The notes under the pieces: generated by a model
The model's database searches: none
Told to the model about the DNA's origin: nothing
What the model saw: only the letters and a program-made list of their open reading frames with translations
In this document: positions 16,126 to 26,306 of the stretch, piece after piece
How positions within the stretch are numbered: the stretch's first letter is position 1
How the letters are laid out: each line of letters begins with the position of its first letter
Position numbers and translations under genes: made by a program
Assembly: GCA_946553025.1 (NCBI GenBank)
Contig: CAMNRM010000002.1
Span: forward strand, 1-64,000
Reading direction: 5' to 3'
Origin: an uncultured Clostridium sp.
GTDB lineage: Bacteria; Bacillota; Clostridia; Lachnospirales; Lachnospiraceae
DNA: 64,000 nt

Positions 16126-18513
16126 ATGAGTATGCAAGAAACAACCTGTATCGAAAAACAACCCTTATCCCAGGAAATGCTGGAAAAAATGAACGCTTAC
16201 TGGCGTGCGGCAAACTATCTCTCCGCCGGACAGCTCTACCTGCTGGACAATCCTCTGCTGCGCAAACCCCTTGCCATGGACCAGATCAAGAAAAAAATCG
16301 TCGGTCACTGGGGAACCGTACCCGGACAGAATTTCGTGTACGTCCACTGCAACCGCGCCATCAAGCGCTACGATTTGGATATGATCCTGCTCTCCGGGCC
16401 TGGACACGGCGGAAACTTTCTGATTGCCAATACCTACCTGGACGGAAGCTACAGCGAGGTTTATCCGAACATCAGCCGCGACGAAGAAGGTATGAAAAAG
16501 ATGTTCAAGCAGTTTTCCTTCCCCTGCGGCGTTCCCAGCCACTGTGCACCGGAAACTCCCGGTTCCATTAATGAAGGCGGCGAGTTAGGCTATTCAATTG
16601 CCCATGCCTTTGGTGCAGTCCTGGATAACCCGGATTTAATTGCCACGGTGGTTGTCGGCGACGGTGAAGCTGAAACCGGCCCTCTGGCAACTTCCTGGCA
16701 GTCCAATAAGTTTTTAAACCCTATTACCGACGGTGCCGTTCTCCCCATTCTCCACTTAAACGGCTATAAAATCAGCAACCCCACCATCTTCTCCCGCATC
16801 TCCCATGAAGAACTGGAATCTTTCTTTAAGGGCTGCGGCTGGAAACCCTACTTCGTTGAAGGCGACGACCCGATGACCATGCACAAAACTATGGCCCAGA
16901 CCATGGATACGGTAATTGAAGAAATCAGAGCCATTCAGAAGAATGCCCGCGATAACAATGACCCCGAACGCCCCATCTGGCCGATGATCGTTCTGCGCAC
17001 ACCAAAGGGCTGGACCGGGCCAAAGGTTGTGGACGGCAAACAAATCGAAGGGTCTTTCCGCGCCCATCAGGTGCCAATCACCATGGAAGAAGAGGGACAT
17101 CTTGCGTTATTAAAAGAATGGCTGGAAAGCTACCATCCCGAAGAATTGTTTGATGAAAACGGCCGCCTGATTCCCGAACTTCAGGAATTAGCCCCCAAGG
17201 GCAATGCCCGCCTGGGTGCCAATCCTCACGCAAACGGAGGACTGCTTCTGAAAGACCTCAGACTTCCAGATTTCCGTACCTACGGCATAGAGGTCGAACC
17301 GGGAAAAACCAAGGCACAGGATATGATTGAGCTGGGCGGCTACATCCGTGATATTTTTAAGTTAAACCAGGAAAATAAAAACTTCCGTATTTTCGGGCCG
17401 GATGAAAGCATGTCCAACCGCCTTTACAAAGTATTTGAAGAGCAGAACCGCGACTGGAACGCAGGTCTTTTGGACACCGACGAATGCCTGGCAAGAAACG
17501 GGCGCATTATGGACGGTATGCTGAGCGAACATATGTGCGAAGGCTGGCTGGAGGGCTATCTTCTGACCGGACGCCACGGCTTCTTTGCCAGCTATGAAGC
17601 CTTTATCCGTATCGTGGATTCCATGGCGGCACAACATGCCAAATGGCTGAAGGTTTGCAACCAGCTTTCCTGGCGGCAGCCGATTGCATCCCTGAACTTT
17701 ATCCTGACCTCAAATGTATGGCAGCAGGATCATAACGGCTTTACCCACCAGGACCCCGGATTTCTGGATCATATCGCCAATAAAAAGGCCGACGTTGTCC
17801 GCATGTATCTCCCGCCGGATACCAACTGCCTGTTATCCTGCTTTGATCACTGCATCAGGAGCAAAAACTATGTCAATGCCATCGTAGCCTCCAAGCATCC
17901 GAGCTGCCAGTGGCTGTCTATGGATCAGGCGGTAAAGCACTGCACCCAGGGCATCGGCATCTGGGAATGGGCCAGCAATGACCTCTGCGAAGAACCGGAT
18001 CTCGTCATGGCCTGCTGCGGCGATACGCCTACCTTGGAAACCATGGCTGCCGTTACGATTCTCAGAGAGGAAATGCCGGAATTAAAGATTCGCGTAGTCA
18101 ACGTGGTTGACCTGTTTAAAATGCAGTCCGACCGCAAACACCCCCACGGACTCAGCGACGCCGAGTACGACGCTATCTTTACCAAAGATAAACCCATTAT
18201 CTTCGCATTCCACGGCTACCCAACCCTGATCCACGAACTCACCTTTGAGCGCAATAACCACAACATGCACGTTCACGGCTACCTGGAGGAAGGCACCATC
18301 ACTACCCCGTTCGATATGCGTGTCCAGAATCAAATTGACCGCTTCAACCTGGTAAAAGACGCCATTATTCATCTGCCGCAGCTTGGCAATAAAGGCTCGC
18401 ACCTGATTCAGAAGATGAATGACAAGCTGGTAGAACATAAACAGTACATCGCCGCCCATGGTCAGGATATGGAAGAAATCCGAAACTGGCAGTGGCACGG
18501 GGCGGAAAAATAG
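16126..18513 (+). CDS. xfp: phosphoketolase (xylulose-5-P / fructose-6-P)
   Basis: Thiamine-diphosphate enzyme (795 aa, usual length) splitting xylulose 5-phosphate, and often fructose 6-phosphate, with phosphate into acetyl phosphate and an aldose phosphate. Seen: [24 protein letters not shown], the ThDP-binding [14 protein letters not shown], and the C-terminal domain with HGYP and [13 protein letters not shown] at 16126 or 16132 both fit the GGAAAGAAGG upstream. It stands alone behind a LysR gene. Carbon flow into acetate and ATP is the expected role. Confidence 0.94.
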   Translation: MSMQETTCIEKQPLSQEMLEKMNAYWRAANYLSAGQLYLLDNPLLRKPLAMDQIKKKIVGHWGTVPGQNFVYVHCNRAIKRYDLDMILLSGPGHGGNFLIANTYLDGSYSEVYPNISRDEEGMKKMFKQFSFPCGVPSHCAPETPGSINEGGELGYSIAHAFGAVLDNPDLIATVVVGDGEAETGPLATSWQSNKFLNPITDGAVLPILHLNGYKISNPTIFSRISHEELESFFKGCGWKPYFVEGDDPMTMHKTMAQTMDTVIEEIRAIQKNARDNNDPERPIWPMIVLRTPKGWTGPKVVDGKQIEGSFRAHQVPITMEEEGHLALLKEWLESYHPEELFDENGRLIPELQELAPKGNARLGANPHANGGLLLKDLRLPDFRTYGIEVEPGKTKAQDMIELGGYIRDIFKLNQENKNFRIFGPDESMSNRLYKVFEEQNRDWNAGLLDTDECLARNGRIMDGMLSEHMCEGWLEGYLLTGRHGFFASYEAFIRIVDSMAAQHAKWLKVCNQLSWRQPIASLNFILTSNVWQQDHNGFTHQDPGFLDHIANKKADVVRMYLPPDTNCLLSCFDHCIRSKNYVNAIVASKHPSCQWLSMDQAVKHCTQGIGIWEWASNDLCEEPDLVMACCGDTPTLETMAAVTILREEMPELKIRVVNVVDLFKMQSDRKHPHGLSDAEYDAIFTKDKPIIFAFHGYPTLIHELTFERNNHNMHVHGYLEEGTITTPFDMRVQNQIDRFNLVKDAIIHLPQLGNKGSHLIQKMNDKLVEHKQYIAAHGQDMEEIRNWQWHGAEK

Positions 18514-18569
18514 TTACGGTTCACACATGCATCGCAGCGAAAAATAGTAATTTCTGATTTTCACACCTA

Positions 18570-18598
18570 TTGCTATTCTGCTGAAGATCGGCTACAAT
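18570..18598 (+). promoter_or_regulatory. promoter of the dus gene
   Basis: TTGCTA at 18570-18575, 17-nt spacer, TACAAT at 18593-18598, 52 nt before the start. A TTACGGTTCAC identical to a unit of the 11.0-kb repeat lies upstream at 18514. Confidence 0.55.
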
Positions 18599-18649
18599 AG
18601 AGGGATATAAGAATACAAAGAATAAAAGGAAAAAAGTTTTTTAATATCT

Positions 18650-19591
18650 ATGGAAATCAGAAAACTTCGCGCAGGCGGCATTCTCCTGCCCTCCAATGTT
18701 TTTATGGCCCCCCTTGCCGGCTACACCTGCTATCCCTTCCGCATTATGGCCTACGCCCTTGGCGCGGGCCTGTGCTTTACGGAAATGTCGAGCACCAACG
18801 CATTAAAATACCAGGATCGGGCCACCCGCCGCCTCTTATTGACCACCGAAAAAGAGCCGATAAAGGCGGTTCAGCTCTTAGGCGGCAATCCTGCGGTGAT
18901 GGAGGAGATGGCGGCCTCCGAACTTTTAAGCGGCTTTGACATCTTAGATATCAACATGGGCTGTCCCGTCCCCAACGTCTTTAAAAGCGGGGAAGGGAGC
19001 GCCCTGATGCTGGATAAAAAACGGGCGGCAAGGATTATCCGGGGCTGCAAAAAAAGCGGCAAAGTCATCACCGTAAAATGCCGCACGGGAATCCAGAAAG
19101 AACAAATGTTTGCTGCGGAATTTGCCCGCATGTGCGAGGATGCCGGGGCGGATTTAATTACGATTCACGGGCGCAGCCGGAGCATGATGTATGACGGCGA
19201 ATGCTGCTATGAAGAAATCGCCCAGGCCAAGGCTGCTGTTTCCATCCCGGTCATCGCCAACGGCGGAATTTTCTCTGCCAAAGACGCCGATACCATGATG
19301 GAAAGAACCGGCGCAGACGGCGTAATGATTGCCCGCTATGCCCTGGAAAATCCCTTTATTTTCAGCGAATTAACCGGGAAAACCATCGAAAAAAACACCC
19401 TGCAGCTCCTTATGGAACAGCTTGAACTTACCGCACAGTACTATGACGAAACCTTTACCTTAGCCTATATCCGAAAGCTGGCTTCCTATGCGATGAAGAA
19501 GAAAAAAGGGACGAAAAAATACAAGGAGCGCCTGTTTCAATGCGGAAGCCTGGAGGAATTACAGGGGCTTTTGGTGCAGATATTTTCCTGA
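18650..19591 (+). CDS. dus: tRNA-dihydrouridine synthase
   Basis: FMN/NADPH-dependent reductase (313 aa) making dihydrouridine in tRNA. TIM barrel with MAPLAGYTCYPFR at the N-terminus, the catalytic loop INMGCPVPNVFKSGEGSAL (Cys105), KCRTGI, ITIHGRSR and the phosphate-binding IANGGIFS. Closest in type to DusB. The gene is separate, with its own promoter. Confidence 0.93.
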   Translation: MEIRKLRAGGILLPSNVFMAPLAGYTCYPFRIMAYALGAGLCFTEMSSTNALKYQDRATRRLLLTTEKEPIKAVQLLGGNPAVMEEMAASELLSGFDILDINMGCPVPNVFKSGEGSALMLDKKRAARIIRGCKKSGKVITVKCRTGIQKEQMFAAEFARMCEDAGADLITIHGRSRSMMYDGECCYEEIAQAKAAVSIPVIANGGIFSAKDADTMMERTGADGVMIARYALENPFIFSELTGKTIEKNTLQLLMEQLELTAQYYDETFTLAYIRKLASYAMKKKKGTKKYKERLFQCGSLEELQGLLVQIFS

Positions 19592-19688
19592 TATATTTCC
19601 CTGATTTTTGCTTTTGCAATACCATCCCTTTTCTGATTCTGGTTTCTGCAAAACCGCCAAACAACGTCAATAAAGGATGATCACAGCC

Positions 19689-22600
19689 ATGAACACAACA
19701 TCTTACCAGGATTTTCATATCACCGACGGCGTTTTACATGCCTATACCGGCAGGGACGAATCCATCCTTGTCCCGGAACACGTCCACACTATCGGCGAAG
19801 GGGCATTTAAAGCCTGTGTTTCCTTAAAACAGGTGGTTCTTCCAAAACATCTTCGGCATATATTATCCGGGGCATTTAAGGGGTGCCGAAAGCTTGAACA
19901 CATACACATTCCCGAAGGGGTTTGCACCATCGGCGACTATGCATTTCACCGCTGCCATGCCTTAACCTCCATTGTGCTTCCGCCGTTGGTGGAGGAACTT
20001 GGCGACTGTGTATTTCTCTACTGCGACAGCCTTACCCGGGCAGAAATTCCCGGTGTTAAGCGCATGGGAAAGCAGGTGTTTGTCAATGATGTTCTGCTCC
20101 AGAAGATTACCATTTCCCCCCAATTGCAGGAGGAATGTATCTGCGATGTCTTTACCGGATGCAGCCGTCTGTCCCAGATTTCCTTTTTTCAGGGAGAATC
20201 CTTTGCCTTTCCCAATGCCGTGGAGGCCATCGCCGGGGAGATAAAACTTCCCTCTCTGGCCCGCGCCATTGCAGCGGATGTATTAAGGATGATGGAACTT
20301 GACGGGCGGCGGCTGGTTAAATTTCTTACCAACCTCAAGCATGTGGAAATCCCGGAAGGAATCGAACAGATTGGAAAAAGCTGCTTTTTTGATAAGCGCG
20401 GAATCCTCTCTGTCAGCCTTCCGGCTTCTTTGCGTGAAATAGAAAGCCGCGCCTTCCGCAACTGCATCAGCCTGGAAACCGTCCGCTTTCAAAAGGATTC
20501 GGTGATTATCCATAGTGACGCTTTTAAAAACTGTTCTCTGCTGAAAGAAGTTCATACATCGGACGGAACAATCTACCGCATGGAGGGAATTTCCGATGTT
20601 TCAGCCTTATCGGATACGTATCCTGACGATATGGACGCTGCGGACGGCTGGACTGCCGGTGTTTCCTCATCTTCCGCGGATAATGCCCCGACTCCTGCGC
20701 AGACCCTGGTTCGGACGATTCATCAGCAGGTTTTGGGAAATTTCTGTATCAGCGGCAGTATTCTGCTTAAGTATCTTGGCGATGAGTCCCGGGTTCTTGT
20801 TCCTGACGGGATTACCCGCATTGCCGAAGAAGCCTTTGCCGGGAAGGAAAGCATTGACCGCGTTATCCTGCCGGATTCTGTGACGGAAATCGGTGCCGGC
20901 GCGTTTCGGGACTGCCTGCTTCTTCAGACCATCCCCTTCCCCGATAACCTCTGCCGGATTGGCGAGGGCGCTTTTGAACACTGTGTAAAGCTTCTCCGCG
21001 TCGTCCTGCCCGCAAAGCTGGTTCAGGTGGAAGCAAAGACGTTTAAGCACTGTTCTAAATTAAAAGAAATCGTGATGGGTGAAGAACTTCGGGCAATTGG
21101 AGAACAGGCGTTTTATGGCTGTGCTTCGTTAAAAGAAATTCGTTTTCCACAAAATTTACGGTCGATTGGGATGATGGCATTTTATCGCTGCACAGGACTG
21201 CGCGAGGTCTGTCTTTCACCGGAAATCCATCATGTGGGAAATCTCGCCTTTGCGGGAAGCGGAGTGAGAAAGGCAAGGCTTTGCGGGAGTGGAAAGGGCT
21301 ATGGATCAGACTTGTTCTTTGGTTGCCTTTCCCTGAAAACCATGGTACTGGAAAACGGTCTGCGCCATCTTTCGGATAAGCTTGCCTGGGGCTGCACGGC
21401 GTTAAAGAAGGTGGTATGGGCAGATTCTTCTTCCCTTGTGTCTGTCGGTAAGAACGTATGGGAAAATACGCCGTTTCTGGATGACTGGGTGAATGAATAT
21501 GCCGGGGATGAGAGAAAAACCGATGGTGAAATCTTATGGGATGGGCGAAATCTTTCCGGGGAAGTTTACCTGCCGAAACAGACACGAATCATTGCCGGAG
21601 GTGCATTCTATGGAAACGAACATCTGACGGCTGTTTACATTCCTGACGGAGTAACTTGGATTGGTTCTGCCGCATTTAAAGGCTGCTCTTCTCTGCGCTA
21701 TGTGGTCTGGCCTTCGGGAATAAAAACCGTAGAAACAGAGGTGTTTTCGGGCTGTATCTGTCTGGAAAAAATAGAAACCTCTGTTCATTGGCTTTTTATT
21801 CGGGAACGGGCTTTTTATGGGTGTCATCATCTTGAATATATTCTGTTGGACGAGGTGAAAACCATTGGAAAAGAAGCCTTTTCAGGCTGTTATGCCTTAG
21901 CTGGTACTTTCCGGTTAGCTTTACAAAAAGAGAGGAATCATCTGGTCTGGGTGGGCGAAAGAGCATTGGAAAATATTGGGGTTGATGTGGTGGGAAATAT
22001 TCTTATCTCAGGACAGAATACGGGCGGCGAGGTACAGCCTTCCCCTCTTCTGACGAGTGACACAGCAGGTTCCTTTAGGATTCCCGAAGGGATTCGTGTT
22101 ATCGCCCCCTATGCTTTTTCTGGAAATCAAAACATCACTCACCTGATTCTTCCTGAAAGTCTGCAGTTCATCGGTGAAGGTGCTTTCTGGGGATGCAGCT
22201 GCCTGGTGCAGGTTGATTTTCCTTCTCATTTATGCAGCATTGGCGACAGGGCTTTTGAAAAATGTACGGCGCTTGGAAAAATCCGCCTTCATGCACGCCA
22301 TATCGGAGCCAGGGCTTTTGCCTGCTGTACTGCACTGAAAACGGCGAAAATTGCAGGGGTTTTACGGTTGGAAAACCGGCTGTTTGAGCATTGTACAAGC
22401 CTTGAAAAATGCAGTTTTACCGCCCCTGTACGTGTACAAAATATTGGTGATTTCTGCTTTAGCGGATGTAGAAATCTGGACGGTTTTGACCTTTCTTCAG
22501 TTCTGGAAATCGGGTGTTATGCTTTTCAAAACTGCGACAGTTTAGGCAGCATTTCCCTTAATGACAACACAGTTCTTCGTCCCCACGCCTTTGAAGACTG

Positions 22601-23846
22601 CGGCGGATTAACACGGGTTTTGCTTACCGGAAAACAGGGAATTTTAGTTTTATATGAATATGCTTTATCCGGCTGTACGGCCTTAACGCAGGTCAGTCAC
22701 GGCGAAAAAACATGGATTTTAAAGCGTTATCGGGATCGTTTATCCGGGCAGTTACCGGAAACCGTCCGTCTGCTTTTTCACAGCGCATTAAGCTGCTTTA
22801 CCGTCGAACAAGAAGAAATTCTGTGCGGCTATCGCGGTGCCGGGCACATCGTTCATATCCCTTATGGAATCCGGCGGATTGAGGCAGAGGTCTTTCGGGA
22901 TGTACTGATGCTTGAACAGATAACGATTCCTGAAACCGTGGATTACATCGGGGCAAGGGCATTTCACGGAACAGCGTGGATGGAAAAGATGCGCAGAAAA
23001 TCGCCCCTGGTCACGGTCAATGCCATGCTTCTGGACGGTTCCTTATGCGAGGGGGAAGTGACCATTCCCGAAGATATCCGGCTTATCTGCGGCTGGGCCT
23101 TTGCCGGGGGTATGGGAATTACACGGATAAATTTCCTGTCTGGTCGGGTGAAGGTGGAGGCATTTGCTTTCCGCAATTGTATTTATTTACGGGAAATGCA
23201 GCTTGCCGACGGCACATGCATCCGCTTTGAGGGAATTGCCGACCGCGGGAAAACACTCCCTCCTTTAGCCATGCAGGCCGTTACCGACAGCCTGAACTGT
23301 TTTAAAACCGATGAACACAATCAATTGATCGAATGTACCGGAAATATTTCCTGCCTTCTTATCGCTCATGGGATTACGGCAATTGGTGACCGTGTGTTCC
23401 AGGACGGAAATCTTTTAACCGAAGTTACCCTGCCCGCAACGGTTACCTCCATCGGAAAGTCTGCATTTTCCGGGTGTAAATGGCTGAGAGCGGTAAAGCA
23501 GGCGCAGTCGGTGGAATATATCGGCGAGAGGGCATTTTGGGGGTGCGGGGTTTTAGAAAAAATAGAACTTTCAGAAAAGCTTGCCTTTATCGGGGTCCGG
23601 GCATTTGAAAACTGCACATCCCTGAAAGAAATCTTGCTGCCGGAAGGTCTGGAAGAAATCCCGGATCGGGCATTTTTCCGCTGCCACAGCCTGGAAAGGA
23701 TTTTGCTTCCTTCAACATTAAAACGGATTGGAAAAGAAGCCTTTGCATTTTGTAAAAATCTGGATATGCCGGTTTTGCCCCAGGGTGTTTTGGTGGAAAG
23801 CGGGGCATTTACCGGGATAAACAAGGCAGAAAATTTACTGGAATAA
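19689..23846 (+). CDS. BspA-like leucine-rich repeat protein (LRR_5)
   Basis: Very long protein (1385 aa) built almost wholly of about 23-residue BspA/TpLRR repeats with the pattern I..GAF..C..L..V.LP..L. Examples are IGEGAFKACVSLKQVVLP near residue 35 and IGKEAFAFCKNLDMPVLP near the end. Relatives are usually secreted and anchored, but here there is no signal peptide, no LPXTG signal and no membrane segment: it begins with repeat-like sequence within 20 residues. It therefore looks cytoplasmic or exported by another route. ATG at 19689 is favoured over 19677 by distance from AAAGGA. Single gene. Confidence 0.9.
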   Translation: MNTTSYQDFHITDGVLHAYTGRDESILVPEHVHTIGEGAFKACVSLKQVVLPKHLRHILSGAFKGCRKLEHIHIPEGVCTIGDYAFHRCHALTSIVLPPLVEELGDCVFLYCDSLTRAEIPGVKRMGKQVFVNDVLLQKITISPQLQEECICDVFTGCSRLSQISFFQGESFAFPNAVEAIAGEIKLPSLARAIAADVLRMMELDGRRLVKFLTNLKHVEIPEGIEQIGKSCFFDKRGILSVSLPASLREIESRAFRNCISLETVRFQKDSVIIHSDAFKNCSLLKEVHTSDGTIYRMEGISDVSALSDTYPDDMDAADGWTAGVSSSSADNAPTPAQTLVRTIHQQVLGNFCISGSILLKYLGDESRVLVPDGITRIAEEAFAGKESIDRVILPDSVTEIGAGAFRDCLLLQTIPFPDNLCRIGEGAFEHCVKLLRVVLPAKLVQVEAKTFKHCSKLKEIVMGEELRAIGEQAFYGCASLKEIRFPQNLRSIGMMAFYRCTGLREVCLSPEIHHVGNLAFAGSGVRKARLCGSGKGYGSDLFFGCLSLKTMVLENGLRHLSDKLAWGCTALKKVVWADSSSLVSVGKNVWENTPFLDDWVNEYAGDERKTDGEILWDGRNLSGEVYLPKQTRIIAGGAFYGNEHLTAVYIPDGVTWIGSAAFKGCSSLRYVVWPSGIKTVETEVFSGCICLEKIETSVHWLFIRERAFYGCHHLEYILLDEVKTIGKEAFSGCYALAGTFRLALQKERNHLVWVGERALENIGVDVVGNILISGQNTGGEVQPSPLLTSDTAGSFRIPEGIRVIAPYAFSGNQNITHLILPESLQFIGEGAFWGCSCLVQVDFPSHLCSIGDRAFEKCTALGKIRLHARHIGARAFACCTALKTAKIAGVLRLENRLFEHCTSLEKCSFTAPVRVQNIGDFCFSGCRNLDGFDLSSVLEIGCYAFQNCDSLGSISLNDNTVLRPHAFEDCGGLTRVLLTGKQGILVLYEYALSGCTALTQVSHGEKTWILKRYRDRLSGQLPETVRLLFHSALSCFTVEQEEILCGYRGAGHIVHIPYGIRRIEAEVFRDVLMLEQITIPETVDYIGARAFHGTAWMEKMRRKSPLVTVNAMLLDGSLCEGEVTIPEDIRLICGWAFAGGMGITRINFLSGRVKVEAFAFRNCIYLREMQLADGTCIRFEGIADRGKTLPPLAMQAVTDSLNCFKTDEHNQLIECTGNISCLLIAHGITAIGDRVFQDGNLLTEVTLPATVTSIGKSAFSGCKWLRAVKQAQSVEYIGERAFWGCGVLEKIELSEKLAFIGVRAFENCTSLKEILLPEGLEEIPDRAFFRCHSLERILLPSTLKRIGKEAFAFCKNLDMPVLPQGVLVESGAFTGINKAENLLE

Positions 23847-23915
23847 AGCATTTCCATTGCTAGGTTCACATCGATAAAAGAATAAAAGAGTTATCACAAA
23901 TAAAGGGGATTTTTT

Positions 23916-25052
23916 ATGCGCTACCGAAAATTAGGCCGTACCGGATTAATGGTTTCTGAAATCAGCTTTGGCACCATTCCCATCTTACAGGGAAGTGTTC
24001 CTGTCCTTCCGGCTTACTTTAATCTCAGTGAAGAACAGGCCGTAGAAGTGATGGAACATGCCTTCCGGCTGGGGTGCAATCTGTACGATACGGCTATTTT
24101 CCCGGAATACGGTGACGCAGAACAAAAACTGGGGAAATTTGCTGCAAAAATCGGTCGCGAGCGTATCATTATTTCCGATAAAGCACGCTTTTTTGACGGC
24201 AATGCCATGTATACGGCGGTTCTTTCTTCGTGTGAAAATCTGAAAACCTTCCCGGATATCTACTTTGTCCACCAGGCAGATGCTGAACATGAGGAGGAAA
24301 TTTTTCAAAAAGGCGGGGCATTGGACGCCCTCTGCGAATTAAAACAAGAAGGAAAAATTCGCTTTACGGGATTGGCTTCCCACTATTACGATATCCTTCT
24401 TCGCGGGGCCATGGATTCCCGTGTCGATGTGCTTCAGGGCAGCGGAAACCTTCTGGAACGGGGAATGCTTGACCGAATCAGGGAAGAACCGCATTTTCAT
24501 GGCAAGGGTATTTTTATGAATAAGGTTTATGCTGCCGGAATCCTCCCCCGGTTTTTTCCGGTGAAAACCCTGATCTCCTCCGTACTCTCCTATCCGGTTT
24601 CCAGTGCGCTAATCGGTATCGGCACAAAAGAACAGGCAGAGGCGGCGATGCTGCGGGACGCACCCCTGCCCCCGTTATCGCCCGCCTTACCGCCATTGCC
24701 CCAACCCTCCTTTTCGCCCGCTTTGCCGCCTTCGCCCCCACTCTCTTTTTCCCAGGTAATATCCCGGCTGGAAAAAGAGTTTTCTCCCATCCCCTGCGAC
24801 CGCTGCCAGAGGTGTAAGTGTCCCTATGGCACGGAAATCCACACGCTGTTTCGGCAATATAATTATTACTTTCTCGGCAAGGACTACTGGGCACTGCGCA
24901 AATTAAATATGGGCATATCCTGCAGTGCCGAATTATGCCGGTTCTGCACGGACATGCCCTGTCTTTCCATGTGCCCAAAAAACATCCGTATTCCCGATGA
25001 AATCGAAAGGGTGATGGAATTAGTAAACACGTTTTATCCGATTAGAAGTTGA
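23916..25052 (+). CDS. aldo/keto reductase with C-terminal ferredoxin-like domain
   Basis: 378 aa. Residues 1-240 are an aldo/keto reductase barrel with the tetrad Asp58, Tyr65, Lys89 and His119. The C-terminal 100 residues carry a cysteine-rich region (CDRCQRCKCPYG, then CRFCTDMPCLSMCP) that fits one or two Fe-S clusters, as in the known AKR/ferredoxin fusions. Between them is a 30-residue Pro/Ser/Leu-rich linker of repeated PPL-type units, longer than needed. AAAGGGG lies before the ATG. Function: likely reduction of a carbonyl with electrons from NADPH or ferredoxin. Confidence 0.87.
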   Translation: MRYRKLGRTGLMVSEISFGTIPILQGSVPVLPAYFNLSEEQAVEVMEHAFRLGCNLYDTAIFPEYGDAEQKLGKFAAKIGRERIIISDKARFFDGNAMYTAVLSSCENLKTFPDIYFVHQADAEHEEEIFQKGGALDALCELKQEGKIRFTGLASHYYDILLRGAMDSRVDVLQGSGNLLERGMLDRIREEPHFHGKGIFMNKVYAAGILPRFFPVKTLISSVLSYPVSSALIGIGTKEQAEAAMLRDAPLPPLSPALPPLPQPSFSPALPPSPPLSFSQVISRLEKEFSPIPCDRCQRCKCPYGTEIHTLFRQYNYYFLGKDYWALRKLNMGISCSAELCRFCTDMPCLSMCPKNIRIPDEIERVMELVNTFYPIRS

Positions 25053-25086
25053 ATATTTTTTAGAGGCATCAACACATAACCACGCA

Positions 25087-26077
25087 TTATGCTTCAAGTC
25101 CAAGCCACTCCTTTACCGTTTCCACCGCATACCCTACGCCTTGAGCAATCTTTTCAACATCAACCCCAAGATTATAAAAATTCCTGGCGGCTTCTTTAGC
25201 TTTATTTAATTCTCCTATCTGCCTTTCCTCTTTCCTCATTTCCTGAATCGCCTGGCACACATTAACCACCTCGTCTTCTTCATCATATTTTATGCCGGAA
25301 TTTGTAATTGCCTCAATCACATCTGCCGCTCTGCGTTCCACTTCCCGGAAACGCTTCTCATTGACTTTCAATATTCGGCTTAAATTCTCCCTGTCCCTTG
25401 AATACTTGATGAATAGCATGACCTCCCGCAAGCTGGATTGAAACTTCATAATTTCCTCATCCGCCATCTGTGCCGGGGCGATCAGCCGTACACGGTAATT
25501 ATCCATGCAGGCAAGCACATCTGGGTCTGACACATCCATCATATCAAATAGACTTAATGGTCCATCCCACTCTCTTGAATTGAAAAATATGGTCACCGTG
25601 ATGGATGGTATCAATCTATCCTCTGCCCAAAAACCACTTAAAAATTCACCTGTGTTTGGTGTTTTCCTGCCTTCTTCAGCAGACGTTTCCCCTTGCTTCT
25701 TTTTTCCGTTTCATCTCTTTCCGGTGTGATTTTGCCGCCTCTTCCACCTGCCCTGCATATTCCAGCGCATCATAGAGATTGTTCTTGACAGCCATGGCAT
25801 AATGAATCTCTGCTTGGTTCTCCACACCATAAAGGACATATTCCATCTTTCCATCCGTCATTGCGGCATACAGCTTCTGGACATCACGGAACTTCTGAAC
25901 AGGAACCGCAACGCCATCCGCACCATATGGCAGTGCAATTTTCGTGGAATCGCGCTCTATAAGCTGCTCCGGCAAGATCACCTGTCGTCCGCCATAAATA
26001 TAGTAATTAAAAATATCGGCAAAAACACCCGCATCTTTTACATAATTCTTTGTAACTGTATCTACCTTCAACGGCAT
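25087..26077 (-). pseudogene. Rpn family nuclease/transposase-like gene with frameshift
   Basis: Two frames together match one Rpn (PD-(D/E)XK) protein. The N-terminal part (26077 to 25676) has YVLYGVENQAEIHYAMAVKN and the YDALEYAGQ segment. The C-terminal part (stop at 25087) runs from AEEGRKTPNTGEFLSGF through LIPSITVTIFFNSREWDGPLSL. The frames switch at about 25675 by one base just after RGNV. Rpn proteins are recombination-promoting nucleases, often numerous in gut Clostridia. It is broken or has a sequencing error. Confidence 0.8.
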
Positions 26078-26140
26078 TCACCGCCTTTCCGCATGTATGT
26101 ATGGAAGGTGTTTCGCAAATCTTCTCCCTGCCACAATTTT

Positions 26141-26169
26141 ATTATACTCAAAATTTTCCTTTTTTTCAA
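26141..26169 (-). promoter_or_regulatory. promoter of the Rpn gene
   Basis: On the minus strand TTGAAA (26164-26169), 17-nt spacer, TATAAT (26141-26146), about 64 nt before the Rpn start. Confidence 0.55.
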
Positions 26170-26306
26170 GCGCAACTGATAGTCTGGATAATTGAAAAAA
26201 TGCAGATTATATGGTAGGATGTAGGTATTTCAATTTGAACCAATAAACCTGCAAACACTGCCCAAAAACACAACGTTTTCTTTAAAATGAAGAAAGGTTT
26301 CCACCC

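Noticed and set aside
20596-21830. Several long frames inside the LRR gene
   Set aside because: Shadows of the repeat-rich reading frame, on both strands, with no independent signals.
25087-26077. Calling this an insertion sequence
   Set aside because: Rpn proteins are named transposase-like, but there are no terminal inverted repeats or target duplications around the gene.
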